The translations under genes were made by a program, and so were the position numbers. The notes beneath the pieces are model-generated. The model was not told where the DNA came from, searched no databases, and worked only from the letters and a program-made list of their open reading frames with translations. From contig NZ_BBYJ01000024.1 of NCBI RefSeq assembly GCF_001528665.1, positions 62,001-126,000 on the forward strand: a stretch of DNA of 64,000 nt. Reading direction: 5' to 3'. Shown here piece after piece: positions 41,613 through 50,020 of this stretch. Numbering within the stretch: position 1 is the stretch's first letter; every line of letters starts with the position of its first letter. The stretch comes from Microtetraspora malaysiensis (GTDB lineage: Bacteria > Actinomycetota > Actinomycetes > Streptosporangiales > Streptosporangiaceae).

Positions 41613-42422
41613 ATGGGAGACCTCTCCTCCGTGTTGTGGATCGGCGGCCCGCCCGGGGCGGGCAAGACGACCGTCGCGCGGCTGATCGCGCGACGGCGCG
41701 GCCTGCGCTGGTACAACGCCGACGTCCACACCTGGGAGCACCGCGACCGGGCCATCGCGGCCGGACATCCGGCCGCGATCCGCTGGGAGGCCATGACGCC
41801 CGCGGAGCGCTGGTCGGCATCACCCGAGGACATGATCGCGATGTCCCTGCACGAGGAGCGCGGGCCGATGATCGTCGACGACCTGCGCGCGCTCCCGGCG
41901 GCTCCGCTGACCATCGCCGAGGGCACACCGATCACGCCGTCGGCGGCCGGGGCGGAGGCGCGGGCGGTGTGGCTGCTGCCGTCGCCCGAGGTGCGGGAAG
42001 CCCGGCTCGCCACGCGGGAGCTGACCCCGGGGGTGGTGGACCTGTATCGGTCGCTGGCCCAGGTGATCGAGAAAGAGGTGGTGGAGTACGGCGCCACGAC
42101 GCTGGTCGTCGACGGCCGACGCGGCATCGAGGAAACCGTGGCCGACGTCGAACGGATCTTCGCGGACGCTCTCGACACCGGTCCGGTGGCCACGACACCG
42201 CAGGAGAGGCGGCGCCTGCTGCGGTACGCCAACAGGGCCGTCGTCACGCAGCATCTGACCTTCTTCGCCCGCCCCTGGGCGTCCGGGGACGCGCGGAGCG
42301 CCGTTCGCGCCTTCGACTGCGAGTGCGGGCAGGACGGCTGCGACGAACAGGTCCGACTCGCCATCGCCGACTTCCCCGCGCTCCCCGTGGACGCCGAACC
42401 GGTGCTGGCCCCCGGGCACTAA
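41613..42422 (+). CDS. P-loop kinase-like protein with C-terminal Cys cluster
   Basis: A 269-residue protein. The P-loop is WIGGPPGAGKTTVARLIA (about residues 9-26), followed by a lid-like LPSPEVREARLATRE segment, so it resembles small-molecule kinases such as shikimate or adenylylsulfate kinase and zeta-toxin-like enzymes. The C-terminal part has FDCECGQDGCDEQVRLA, a compact Cys cluster that might bind zinc. Substrate unknown. It ends overlapping the convergent HxlR gene by four bases. Confidence 0.65.
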   Translation: MGDLSSVLWIGGPPGAGKTTVARLIARRRGLRWYNADVHTWEHRDRAIAAGHPAAIRWEAMTPAERWSASPEDMIAMSLHEERGPMIVDDLRALPAAPLTIAEGTPITPSAAGAEARAVWLLPSPEVREARLATRELTPGVVDLYRSLAQVIEKEVVEYGATTLVVDGRRGIEETVADVERIFADALDTGPVATTPQERRRLLRYANRAVVTQHLTFFARPWASGDARSAVRAFDCECGQDGCDEQVRLAIADFPALPVDAEPVLAPGH

Positions 42423-42763
42423 CCGGAGGCGTGGGCGACGCCGGGGACGTTCTCGCGCCCCCACGCGCCCAGGGGCCGCAACGCCTCGTTGAGCGAGACG
42501 CCGAGCGGGGTCAGCGAGTATTCGACGTGGGGTGGCACCTCGTCGTACACCTCCCGGTGCACGATGCCGTCCGCCTCCAGCTCCCGCAGGTGCGAGGCGA
42601 GCACCTTCTCGGTCACGCCCGGCAGCAGCCGGCGCAGCTCACCGAAACGGCAGGGCCGCTCGTTGAGCGCCCACAGGATGAGCACCTTCCACTTGCCGCC
42701 GATCACGTCCATCGCCGCGTCGATCCCGCAGACATACGCCCCCGGCCTCCGGCCGATCGCCAT
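42419..42763 (-). CDS. HxlR family transcriptional regulator
   Basis: A 114-residue winged-helix protein with the family opening CGIDAAMDVIGGKWKVLILWALNERPCRFGELRRLLPGVTEKVLASHLREL. One Cys in the N-terminal YVCGID is at the position used for redox or electrophile sensing in some HxlR proteins. It is divergent from an imine-reductase-like gene across an intergenic region containing an 8-2-8 palindrome, its likely operator. ATG at 42761-42763. Confidence 0.9.
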   Translation of the reverse strand: MAIGRRPGAYVCGIDAAMDVIGGKWKVLILWALNERPCRFGELRRLLPGVTEKVLASHLRELEADGIVHREVYDEVPPHVEYSLTPLGVSLNEALRPLGAWGRENVPGVAHASG

Positions 42764-42802
42764 GTCCCGCCCCCCTGCCTGCTCGCTCACCCCCGGGTAA
42801 CC

Positions 42803-42820
42803 ACGCACTTCAAAGTGCGT
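42803..42820. promoter_or_regulatory. HxlR operator
   Basis: ACGCACTTCAAAGTGCGT: arms ACGCACTT and AAGTGCGT are perfect inverted repeats with a 2-bp centre. It sits between the divergent regulator and dehydrogenase starts and can control both. Confidence 0.7.
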
Positions 42821-42859
42821 ACTTGAGCGCCCGGGGGGCCGGCGGCAAGCCTAATCGGC

Positions 42860-43741
42860 ATGACTGACATCGGTATCGACAAGCCTCACCTCACCCTTCT
42901 CGGGCTCGGCGCCATGGGGACGGCGCTCGCCCGCGCCTGGCTCGCCGCCGGGCACCCGCTGACCGTGTGGAACCGTACGCCGGGCCGGGCGGAGCCGCTC
43001 GCCGCCGAGGGCGCGAGAGTCGCCGGTACGGCCGCCGAGGCGGTGGCCGCGAGCGACCTCGTGGTGGTCTGCCTGCTCGACGACGCCTCGGTCGGCGAGA
43101 CGCTGGACGGCGCCGACCTCACCGGCAAGAACGTGGTCAACCTGACCACCGGCACGCCCGCCGAGGCCCGCGCCCGCGCCGAGTGGGCGGAGCAGCGCGG
43201 CGCCCACTACCTGGACGGCGGCATCATGGCGGTCCCTCCGATGATCGGCTCCCCGGAGTCGGGCGGCTTCGTCTTCTACAGCGGCTCGCAGGCCGTCTTC
43301 GGCGACCATCAGCGGACGCTGGCCGTACCGGCCGGCACCAGGTACGTCGGCGAGGACCCCGGCTTCGCGGCTCTCCACGATGTGGCGCTGCTGAGCGCGA
43401 TGACCGGGATGTTCGCCGGTGTCACGCACGCCTTCGCCCTGGTCCGCAAGGAGGACGTCGCGCCGGGGGACCTCGCGCCCCTGCTGGCCGAATGGCTCAC
43501 GGCCATGACCGGGTACGCGTACGGCCTGGCCGGACACCTGGAGAGCGGCGACTACGCCAAGGGGGTGACCTCGAACCTGGCCATGATGGTCCAGGGCAAC
43601 TCCACCCTGCTGGAAACGGCCGCAGCGCAGGGGGTCAGCGCCGAGCTGCTGGCCCCGTTCACCACGCTGATGGAACGCCGCCTCGCCGACGGCCACGGCG
43701 ACGAGGGGCTGGCCGGACTGGTCGACATGCTCACCCGCTGA
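42860..43741 (+). CDS. NAD(P)-dependent dehydrogenase, imine-reductase/beta-hydroxyacid dehydrogenase type
   Basis: A 293-residue Rossmann dehydrogenase: nucleotide motif LGLGAMGTALA, then LDGGIMAVPPMIGSPE with FYSGS, a combination characteristic of imine reductases and related enzymes. The C-terminal helical domain forms the dimer active site. The Asp or Tyr acid of typical imine reductases cannot be assigned with certainty. Divergent from HxlR, which probably induces it in response to a reactive compound. Confidence 0.85.
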   Translation: MTDIGIDKPHLTLLGLGAMGTALARAWLAAGHPLTVWNRTPGRAEPLAAEGARVAGTAAEAVAASDLVVVCLLDDASVGETLDGADLTGKNVVNLTTGTPAEARARAEWAEQRGAHYLDGGIMAVPPMIGSPESGGFVFYSGSQAVFGDHQRTLAVPAGTRYVGEDPGFAALHDVALLSAMTGMFAGVTHAFALVRKEDVAPGDLAPLLAEWLTAMTGYAYGLAGHLESGDYAKGVTSNLAMMVQGNSTLLETAAAQGVSAELLAPFTTLMERRLADGHGDEGLAGLVDMLTR

Positions 43742-43763
43742 CGCCGGACCGATCCGGCGTCAG
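43738..43763. terminator. bidirectional hairpin terminator
   Basis: A perfect 11-bp stem (CTGACGCCGGA at 43738-43748 with TCCGGCGTCAG at 43753-43763), loop CCGA, overlapping the dehydrogenase stop and placed before the convergent gene ending at 43775. Confidence 0.85.
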
Positions 43764-43774
43764 CGGGGCGCGGA

Positions 43775-44440
43775 TCAGAGCGCGCCGCTCTCGATCGCCT
43801 GCTTGAGAGCCGTCTGCAACTGCTGGTGGGCGGCGACGCCGTTCGTGGCGGCGAAGTCGATCATGTCATCGTCCGCCTCGAAGGTGAGATTCTCGGTGAC
43901 CTTGGTCTTGCCGCCCTTCAGCTGGTTGAAAACGATCTTCTGATGCGTGACGACACCAGGGAAGGACCAGCTGTCCGTCTCGTAGTAGAGCTCCTTCTCG
44001 TGGAGGCGCTGCTGTGCGTGGGTCTCGCTGACGACCACCGTGCCCTCGTACGGGATCTCCTCGATGGCGGTGAGGTTGATGGTGCGGGTGCTCGCGCTAC
44101 ACCAGTCCTTGTGGGTGATGACCCGGCGCAGGAACGGGTTCATGCCGATGTGGTGGTTGAAGTCGGAGTACGCCGGGAAGACACGCGCGGCGGGCGCGTT
44201 GATCTCGACGGAGATGCTGCTCGTGACCCGGCGGCGCCCGGAGCCCTCGGCCGGCGGCGTGGTGTCGGAGAAGTGGTAGGTGTCCCACGCGGTCTGCCAC
44301 TCCTGGGCGATCGCGGCGTCGGCGTCCTGCGCGTTGGCGTGGGCAGAGCCGGTGAAGGCGGTGAGAAGGAAGGCGGCGGCGAGCGTCTGCGCCGCGGCAC
44401 GTCGTGCGAGCTTCTTCACGAATACCCCAAGAAGAGACAT
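43775..44440 (-). CDS. exported SRPBCC-like protein
   Basis: A 221-residue protein with a signal peptide (KKLARRAAAQ then a hydrophobic core, SAHA-N) and a domain resembling SRPBCC/START lipid-binding proteins: VTSSISVEINAPAARVFPAYSDFNHH, a typical first strand and helix, and a final long helix. Secreted SRPBCC proteins are uncommon; ligand unknown. The start is tentative (ATG 44438-44440, or a GTG at about 44419). Confidence 0.65.
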   Translation of the reverse strand: MSLLGVFVKKLARRAAAQTLAAAFLLTAFTGSAHANAQDADAAIAQEWQTAWDTYHFSDTTPPAEGSGRRRVTSSISVEINAPAARVFPAYSDFNHHIGMNPFLRRVITHKDWCSASTRTINLTAIEEIPYEGTVVVSETHAQQRLHEKELYYETDSWSFPGVVTHQKIVFNQLKGGKTKVTENLTFEADDDMIDFAATNGVAAHQQLQTALKQAIESGAL

Positions 44441-44491
44441 CAGATGTGCGTGCTCTTCTATCACGAAATGATCTATAAAGGATCCCCCTGC

Positions 44492-46768
44492 CTACGGGTC
44501 CACAAGGCGGACGGTCACGGTGATGGAGCCACCGTCCAGGTCGGCCAGCCGCCCGAAGCGGAGGGTCAGCCGGGCCCCGGTCGCGGCGCCGTCCAGGAGC
44601 GGCTGGCGGTCGAGCACCCCGGCCACCGGCCGGTCCCAGGTCAGGGTCAGCTCGTCCAGATCGCAGCGGGGGTCGGAGACGGTCAGCGCGGCGGTGCCGT
44701 CACCACGCTCCCTGACGAGGACCGCGCACGGAGCGGAGGCGGTCAGGCCGCCGGCGGTCCCGCCGGTCCAGAAGTTGACCGCCGTGATCCCGAGCGACGG
44801 CACCCGGACGGCCTGCGTCCGGGCGGTGTTGGCGAGCACCGCGACCCACGCCGGGTCGGCGGCGCGGGCCCGGGTGCGTTCCCGGCTCGCCCCCGGCAGG
44901 AGCAGGTACGCGTATCCGTCCGCGACCGGGTCCACGCCGTGGTCGAGCCACAGGGTCACGTACGTCCGGGGGACCCCGCCGCGGCGCTCCTCGCGGAGCC
45001 GGCGCAGGCGCGCGCCGCCGTACACGACGTAGCCCGCGTGCCCTTCCAGGTGCGCCCAGCCCGCCCGGGCGTCCACGACGAGCGGGGCGTCGGTCCTGCG
45101 GTTGTCCACCACGGTCTCGACCGGGACGCCGTCCTCGGCGGTGATCCCGGCGCCCAGGCAGACCACCCCGTCGTCGAGGAAGAACCACGACTTGAACGCC
45201 TCAAGGGTGCTCTCCACGCCGTTCAGGTGCTGGCCGACCGACGCGTACACGCCGTCGGTGGCGCCGCCGACCCAGCGGCCCGGCGGGCGGGTGGCGCCCC
45301 ACGCCTCCCCGGCGCCGTCCGGGAGCCGCCGGGTGGACACGGTCGTCCCGGGCAGCCGGTACGGGTCCACGGTCGGCCAGAAGTGGTCGGAGTACTGGTC
45401 GCCGTGGCCCTCGGCCCACCAGTAGAGCATCCCGGAGCCGGTGTGCCAGCCGCGCGGGTTCTCGCCGTTGCCGTGTTCGTAGTGGCCGACGCGGTGGGAG
45501 GCCATGCTCAGCGCCGTGCACCAGCCGGGACGGCGGTGGACGGCGCGGGCGCTCGCCGGGAACAGCCGGTGTCCGGAGGGCTCGTCGGCCGCCGGGATCG
45601 CGTCGTCGGCCATGATCGCGGCCAGCCGGGCGTGGAACCCCAGGTCGGCGCGCTCGGCCGCCCTGAGCATGGAGACCGAGGTGTCCCGCAGCGCCCACCC
45701 CTTGACCATGGCCTGCCACCGCGCGCGTTCGGCGGCGGAGGCCGTCTCCCCCAGCAGCAGGATCGCCGCGGCGATCTCGCGCCCCTTCACGTGGTCGCCG
45801 TACGGCTGCCGGCCGACGCCCCGGCCGCGGACGAGGTCCATGCAGAACCCGTCGTGGACGAACGGCGCGAACGACCTCTCGACCGTGTCGAGCACGATCT
45901 GCCGGTGCGGGGCGGCGATGTCCCAGGGCGAGCCGCGCAGCACCGCGAACAGCGTCGCGAGGCCGGAGAGCAGCACCACGCCGTATCCGCCCTGGTAGGG
46001 GACGTACGTGTGCTGGATGAACGAGCCGTCCCGGTGGAAGCCGTCGCCTTCCCGCACGTACGGGAAGACCGGCGCGAGGGCGGCGACGGCGAGCGCGGCC
46101 CGGTCCGGGTCGGATCCGAGCACGGCGCGCAGCAGCGTCACCACGCACAGGTCCACCCGGTTGGCCCCGGTGCTGGTGCCGTCGTAGTCGTCCAGCAGGC
46201 GCTCGGGGACGAAGTGGTCCACCGCGTCCCCCAGGGCGGCGCTCTGCCGTGCGGTGAGGTGCGGGCCGATCAGGAGGGCGGCGTCCAGCAGCGCCTTCGG
46301 GACGCCGATCTGCCAGGTCCACCAGTTCCCGGCCGGGTCGGCGCCGTCGGCGTACACGTGCCGCCGGTAGTGGTCGATCCCGGTGGCGACGGCCGCGCCG
46401 AGCCCCGGGTCGCCGGTCAGCCCCGTCCCCGGCAGCGCGTACGCGCGGGCCATGGCGCGCAGCCGCGCCGGGGTGGTGGCGAAGGAGGGGAAGGCGAGGT
46501 CGGGCCAGAGTGACGAGGCGGTCGGCGCCATGGTGTCGCGGTGGCCGGCCGCCACCGTCCCGAGCGTCGCCAGCCGGTTCTGGTACGGCGCCGCCGCCGC
46601 GTCGAACCCCGACCCGGCGGTGGCCTCCCGCCACCTGCGGCGCAGGAGGGCGAAGGCGTCCGCGTACCCGCGCTCGGTTCCCGTGTGGCCGGTGCACCCC
46701 GAGACCAGCGCTCCCGCCGCAGCGATACCACTGAGCTGCAGAAATAATCGCCGCGGATATCCGTTCAC
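44492..46768 (-). CDS. polysaccharide lyase family 8 (hyaluronate/chondroitin/xanthan lyase type), lipoprotein
   Basis: A 758-residue exported lyase. The N-terminus has both a twin-arginine pattern (YPRRLFLQLSG) and a lipobox (LVSGC, Cys25), so it is probably a Tat-exported lipoprotein. In the alpha/alpha-toroid, NWW at 148-150 matches the aromatic patch and Asn203, His253 and Tyr262 match the catalytic triad; their spacing (50 and 9) equals that of pneumococcal hyaluronate lyase (Asn349, His399, Tyr408). Beta-sandwich domains follow. Substrate unproven. GTG start. Confidence 0.92.
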   Translation of the reverse strand: MNGYPRRLFLQLSGIAAAGALVSGCTGHTGTERGYADAFALLRRRWREATAGSGFDAAAAPYQNRLATLGTVAAGHRDTMAPTASSLWPDLAFPSFATTPARLRAMARAYALPGTGLTGDPGLGAAVATGIDHYRRHVYADGADPAGNWWTWQIGVPKALLDAALLIGPHLTARQSAALGDAVDHFVPERLLDDYDGTSTGANRVDLCVVTLLRAVLGSDPDRAALAVAALAPVFPYVREGDGFHRDGSFIQHTYVPYQGGYGVVLLSGLATLFAVLRGSPWDIAAPHRQIVLDTVERSFAPFVHDGFCMDLVRGRGVGRQPYGDHVKGREIAAAILLLGETASAAERARWQAMVKGWALRDTSVSMLRAAERADLGFHARLAAIMADDAIPAADEPSGHRLFPASARAVHRRPGWCTALSMASHRVGHYEHGNGENPRGWHTGSGMLYWWAEGHGDQYSDHFWPTVDPYRLPGTTVSTRRLPDGAGEAWGATRPPGRWVGGATDGVYASVGQHLNGVESTLEAFKSWFFLDDGVVCLGAGITAEDGVPVETVVDNRRTDAPLVVDARAGWAHLEGHAGYVVYGGARLRRLREERRGGVPRTYVTLWLDHGVDPVADGYAYLLLPGASRERTRARAADPAWVAVLANTARTQAVRVPSLGITAVNFWTGGTAGGLTASAPCAVLVRERGDGTAALTVSDPRCDLDELTLTWDRPVAGVLDRQPLLDGAATGARLTLRFGRLADLDGGSITVTVRLVDP

Positions 46769-46901
46769 GCGTAGATTGTCACGCGAAAATCACTCCCACG
46801 CCGTCACAGGCGCTGGTCACATGTCCGATACCGGGCCGACAGCCGCTTCCGTAGCGTTCCGATCACGGGGAACATCTTGACCTGAACGGAAGCGAATCAC
46901 C

Positions 46902-47642
46902 GTGAAACTCATGGAACGCCTGCACACCACTGTGGAACTGGCGTCAGTCACCAAGCACTACAGCCACGGGGTCACGGCGCTCGACAACGTGACGATCGGA
47001 TTCCATCACGGCACCTTCACCGCCGTGATGGGACCTTCCGGATCGGGCAAGTCGACCTTGCTGCAGTGCGCCGCGGGCCTGGAAAAACCCACGTCGGGGC
47101 ACGTCGTGGTGGACGGCAGGGATCTGACCCGGCTGAGCGAGCGGAAGCTGACGCTGCTACGGCGTGACCGGATCGGGTTCGTGTTCCAATCCTTCAATTT
47201 GCTGCCGTCGCTGACCGCGGCGCAGAACGTCGCCCTGCCGTTACGCCTGGCGGGTCGCCGCCCGGATCCCGAACTCGTCGAGCAGAGCCTGGCCTCCGTC
47301 GGACTCGCCGACCGGGCGGCGCACCGTCCGGCCGAGCTGTCCGGAGGGCAGCAGCAACGGGTGGCCATCGCGCGGGCGCTGGTCACCCGGCCCGCCGTAC
47401 TCTTCGGTGACGAGCCGACCGGCGCCTTGGACACCAACACCAGCCGGGATGTGCTGCGCCTGCTGCGCTCCCTGGTCGACAAACAGGCGCAGACCGTCGT
47501 GATGGTCACCCACGACCCCGCCGCGGCCGCCTACGCCGACCGGGTGCTGTTCCTGGCCGACGGCCGGGTCTGCGGCGAGCTGCCCGATCCCACACCCGAG
47601 GCCGTCGCCTCCCGGATGTTGACGCTGGAGGAGTCGTGCTGA
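46902..47642 (+). CDS. ABC exporter ATP-binding protein (MacB/LolD type)
   Basis: A 246-residue ATPase: Walker A GPSGSGKSTLLQC, Q-loop FVFQSFNLLPSLTA, signature LSGGQQQR, Walker B AVLFGDEPTGALD, switch VTHDP. It belongs to the MacB-type mechanotransmission group. GTG start at 46902; its stop overlaps the permease start by seven bases. Divergent from the PL8 lyase gene. Confidence 0.94.
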   Translation: MKLMERLHTTVELASVTKHYSHGVTALDNVTIGFHHGTFTAVMGPSGSGKSTLLQCAAGLEKPTSGHVVVDGRDLTRLSERKLTLLRRDRIGFVFQSFNLLPSLTAAQNVALPLRLAGRRPDPELVEQSLASVGLADRAAHRPAELSGGQQQRVAIARALVTRPAVLFGDEPTGALDTNTSRDVLRLLRSLVDKQAQTVVMVTHDPAAAAYADRVLFLADGRVCGELPDPTPEAVASRMLTLEESC

Positions 47643-50020
47643 GCATCGCCCTGAGCACTCTGCGTACCCGACTGACCTCCTTCATCGGCACCTTCGTCGC
47701 GCTCGCCCTCGGCGCGGCGCTGATCGCCGCGATGGGCCAGGTACTGGACACGACGGTCGGCTCACCCGACCGGGCCCCGCAGCGGTACGCCTCCGCCCCG
47801 GTCGTGGTGGTGCCGGACAACCGGCTGACCGTCGGCACCTGGCAGGGCGAACAGAGTGCTCCGCTCGCCGAGCCGCGCGGACTGCCCGACGAGCTCGTCG
47901 CCCGCTTCCCCGACGCGGTCGTGGACCGCGCCTTCCCCGCCCGGCTCGTCGACGGCCCGGACTCCACGGGACGGCCCTGGTCCGCTTCCCGTACGGCACC
48001 GCAGAAGCTCATTCAGGGGAGGGCCCCGAAGACCGACAAAGAGGTCGTGGTGAGTGCGGGCGCCCAGGTCGGCCTGAAAGTCCGGGTCGTCACGGCCGGC
48101 GGCGTCCGGCCGTACACCGTGGTGGGTGTGACGACCGCGCCGTCCACGGTGTTCTTCACCGACGCGGAGGCGGCGACGCTGTCTCCGCGGATCGACGCGC
48201 TCGCCCTGTGGCATCCGGTGCCCAGCGTGGGAGGCGGTGCCAGGGTGCTCACCGGACATGACCGCGCGCTGGTCGATCCCACACGTGTGAGCGACGAGCG
48301 GGCCCGCGACAACGCCAACACGATCGTCGGCATCGCGGCCGGCTTCGCCGTCTTCATCGCCGTCTTCGTGGTCTCGTCGACGTTCGCCTTCGCGGTGGCG
48401 CAGCGGCGGCGGGAATTCGCGCTGCTGCGCACGGTGGGCGCGACCCGCCGCCAGGTGCGGTGGATGCTGTACAGCGAGGCCGGGATCGTCGCGGTCATCG
48501 CCTCCGCGGTCGGCGCGGTGGCCGGGCCGTTCGCCGCGGGGCCGATCCTGGACTGGCTGGTCGGCCTGGGAATGGCGCCTGCGTGGCTGGTACCGAGCAC
48601 CGCTGCCTGGCCCTCCGTCGTCGCCTTCTGTACCGGTGTGGCGGTTGCGGTGTCCGGTGTGGCGGCCGCCGCCAGGAGAGCGGGTCGGGTGCATCCGGCC
48701 GAGGCGATGCGCGAAGCCGCGATCGAAGACCGGGGGATGGGCTGGGGCCGCTGGGCGGCGGGTGGTGTCCTGTTCTGTGCCGCGCTGATCAGCATGGGCG
48801 TGACCGCCGTCACCGACCCCACCGGGGCCACGAACAACAAGTCCTTCATGCCGATCGTGATGCTGCTGATCGTCGCCGCCGGACTGCTCACCCCCGCGGT
48901 CGTACGGCCGGTCACGCGGCTGCTCGCGGCGCCTCTGGGGCGGTTGCGTGGAGCGGGTGGCACCGTGGTGCCTGCGGCCGCCGCCGCCTCCACCAGGCAG
49001 ACCGCCGCCACCGTGGCCCCTGTCCTGATCGCCGTGGGCCTGTCCGCCGCGCTGCTCGGGGCGGCCGCGATGACCGACACCGCCAAGGCCGCGATGCAGA
49101 CCCGCCCAGTGCGCGCCGATTATCTGGTGGTGCCCACCGGTACGGCGGGCCTGGACCGGCAGCTCGTCGAACGGCTGCGCGCCGTCCCCGGCGTGGATGT
49201 CGCCACCACCGCTCCGACCAGCGTCTACACCCTGGAGGGAGCCACCGCGCTCATCCAGAGGCCGGCGGAGGCCGTCGATCCGGCCAGGCTCCCCGCCATG
49301 CTGGACCTGCCGTTGATCGCGGGCTCGCTCTCCGATCTCGATGACCACGGCATCGTGGTCTCGGAAACCTGGGAGCTGAGCCTTGGCGACACCGCCGAAC
49401 TGTGGCGCGCGGACGGCAGTGAAGTCTCGCTGAAGGTGGTCGGACTGCTCGGGGCCGACGCCCCGGCCGACTCCTACATCTCCCCGGCCCACGCCTTCTC
49501 CGCTCCGGTGACGACGGCCTACGTCAAGCTGCGTCCGGGCACCTCTCGGGAGACGGCCGAAACCCTGCTGGAGAAGGCCACGGCGGGGCACAACGCGCGG
49601 GCTGTCACCACACGCGAGTGGGCGGCCGACGCCGCCGACCGCCGCGGCTCAGCCAGCCGTCTCGGGCTGCTCGTGGTCCTCGGCATCATCCTCGCCTACA
49701 CCGCGATCGCGCTGGTCAACACCCTGCTGATGGCGGCCTCCGACCGCACGGCCGAACGCGGGGCGCTGCGGCTCCTCGGCGCGACCCGGGGCCAGCTCCT
49801 GCGGTATGTGGCCGGGGAGGCGCTGCTGATCGTCGCGATCGGGGTGATCGTCGCGAGTGGCGTGGCCGTTGCCGCCCTGGCCGGGCTGTGGGCCTCGCTG
49901 GTCCAGATCGCCGGGCCGATCGCGATCACCTTGCCGTGGCCCGCCGTCGGCGCGGTGGTGGGAGGCTGCGTCGCCCTGGCGACGTTCGCCTCGCTGGCGG
50001 GCACGCTACGACGCGCCTAG
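47636..50020 (+). CDS. FtsX/MacB-like ABC permease
   Basis: A 794-residue membrane protein: an N-terminal helix and external domain, a three-helix FtsX core (about 235-350 with VVSSTFAFAVAQRRREFALLRTVGATRRQVRWMLYSE), further helices around 375-425, a second external domain, and a second FtsX core at the C-terminus with TAERGALRLLGATRGQLLRYVAGEALLI. Expected to export or release lipids, peptides or drugs with the upstream ATPase. Its 3' end overlaps the convergent LuxR gene by 15 bases. Confidence 0.92.
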   Translation: MLSIALSTLRTRLTSFIGTFVALALGAALIAAMGQVLDTTVGSPDRAPQRYASAPVVVVPDNRLTVGTWQGEQSAPLAEPRGLPDELVARFPDAVVDRAFPARLVDGPDSTGRPWSASRTAPQKLIQGRAPKTDKEVVVSAGAQVGLKVRVVTAGGVRPYTVVGVTTAPSTVFFTDAEAATLSPRIDALALWHPVPSVGGGARVLTGHDRALVDPTRVSDERARDNANTIVGIAAGFAVFIAVFVVSSTFAFAVAQRRREFALLRTVGATRRQVRWMLYSEAGIVAVIASAVGAVAGPFAAGPILDWLVGLGMAPAWLVPSTAAWPSVVAFCTGVAVAVSGVAAAARRAGRVHPAEAMREAAIEDRGMGWGRWAAGGVLFCAALISMGVTAVTDPTGATNNKSFMPIVMLLIVAAGLLTPAVVRPVTRLLAAPLGRLRGAGGTVVPAAAAASTRQTAATVAPVLIAVGLSAALLGAAAMTDTAKAAMQTRPVRADYLVVPTGTAGLDRQLVERLRAVPGVDVATTAPTSVYTLEGATALIQRPAEAVDPARLPAMLDLPLIAGSLSDLDDHGIVVSETWELSLGDTAELWRADGSEVSLKVVGLLGADAPADSYISPAHAFSAPVTTAYVKLRPGTSRETAETLLEKATAGHNARAVTTREWAADAADRRGSASRLGLLVVLGIILAYTAIALVNTLLMAASDRTAERGALRLLGATRGQLLRYVAGEALLIVAIGVIVASGVAVAALAGLWASLVQIAGPIAITLPWPAVGAVVGGCVALATFASLAGTLRRA

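Noticed and set aside
43826-46513. 895-codon plus-strand frame opposite the PL8 lyase
   Set aside because: Shadow of the lyase gene; product is compositionally skewed and lacks motifs.
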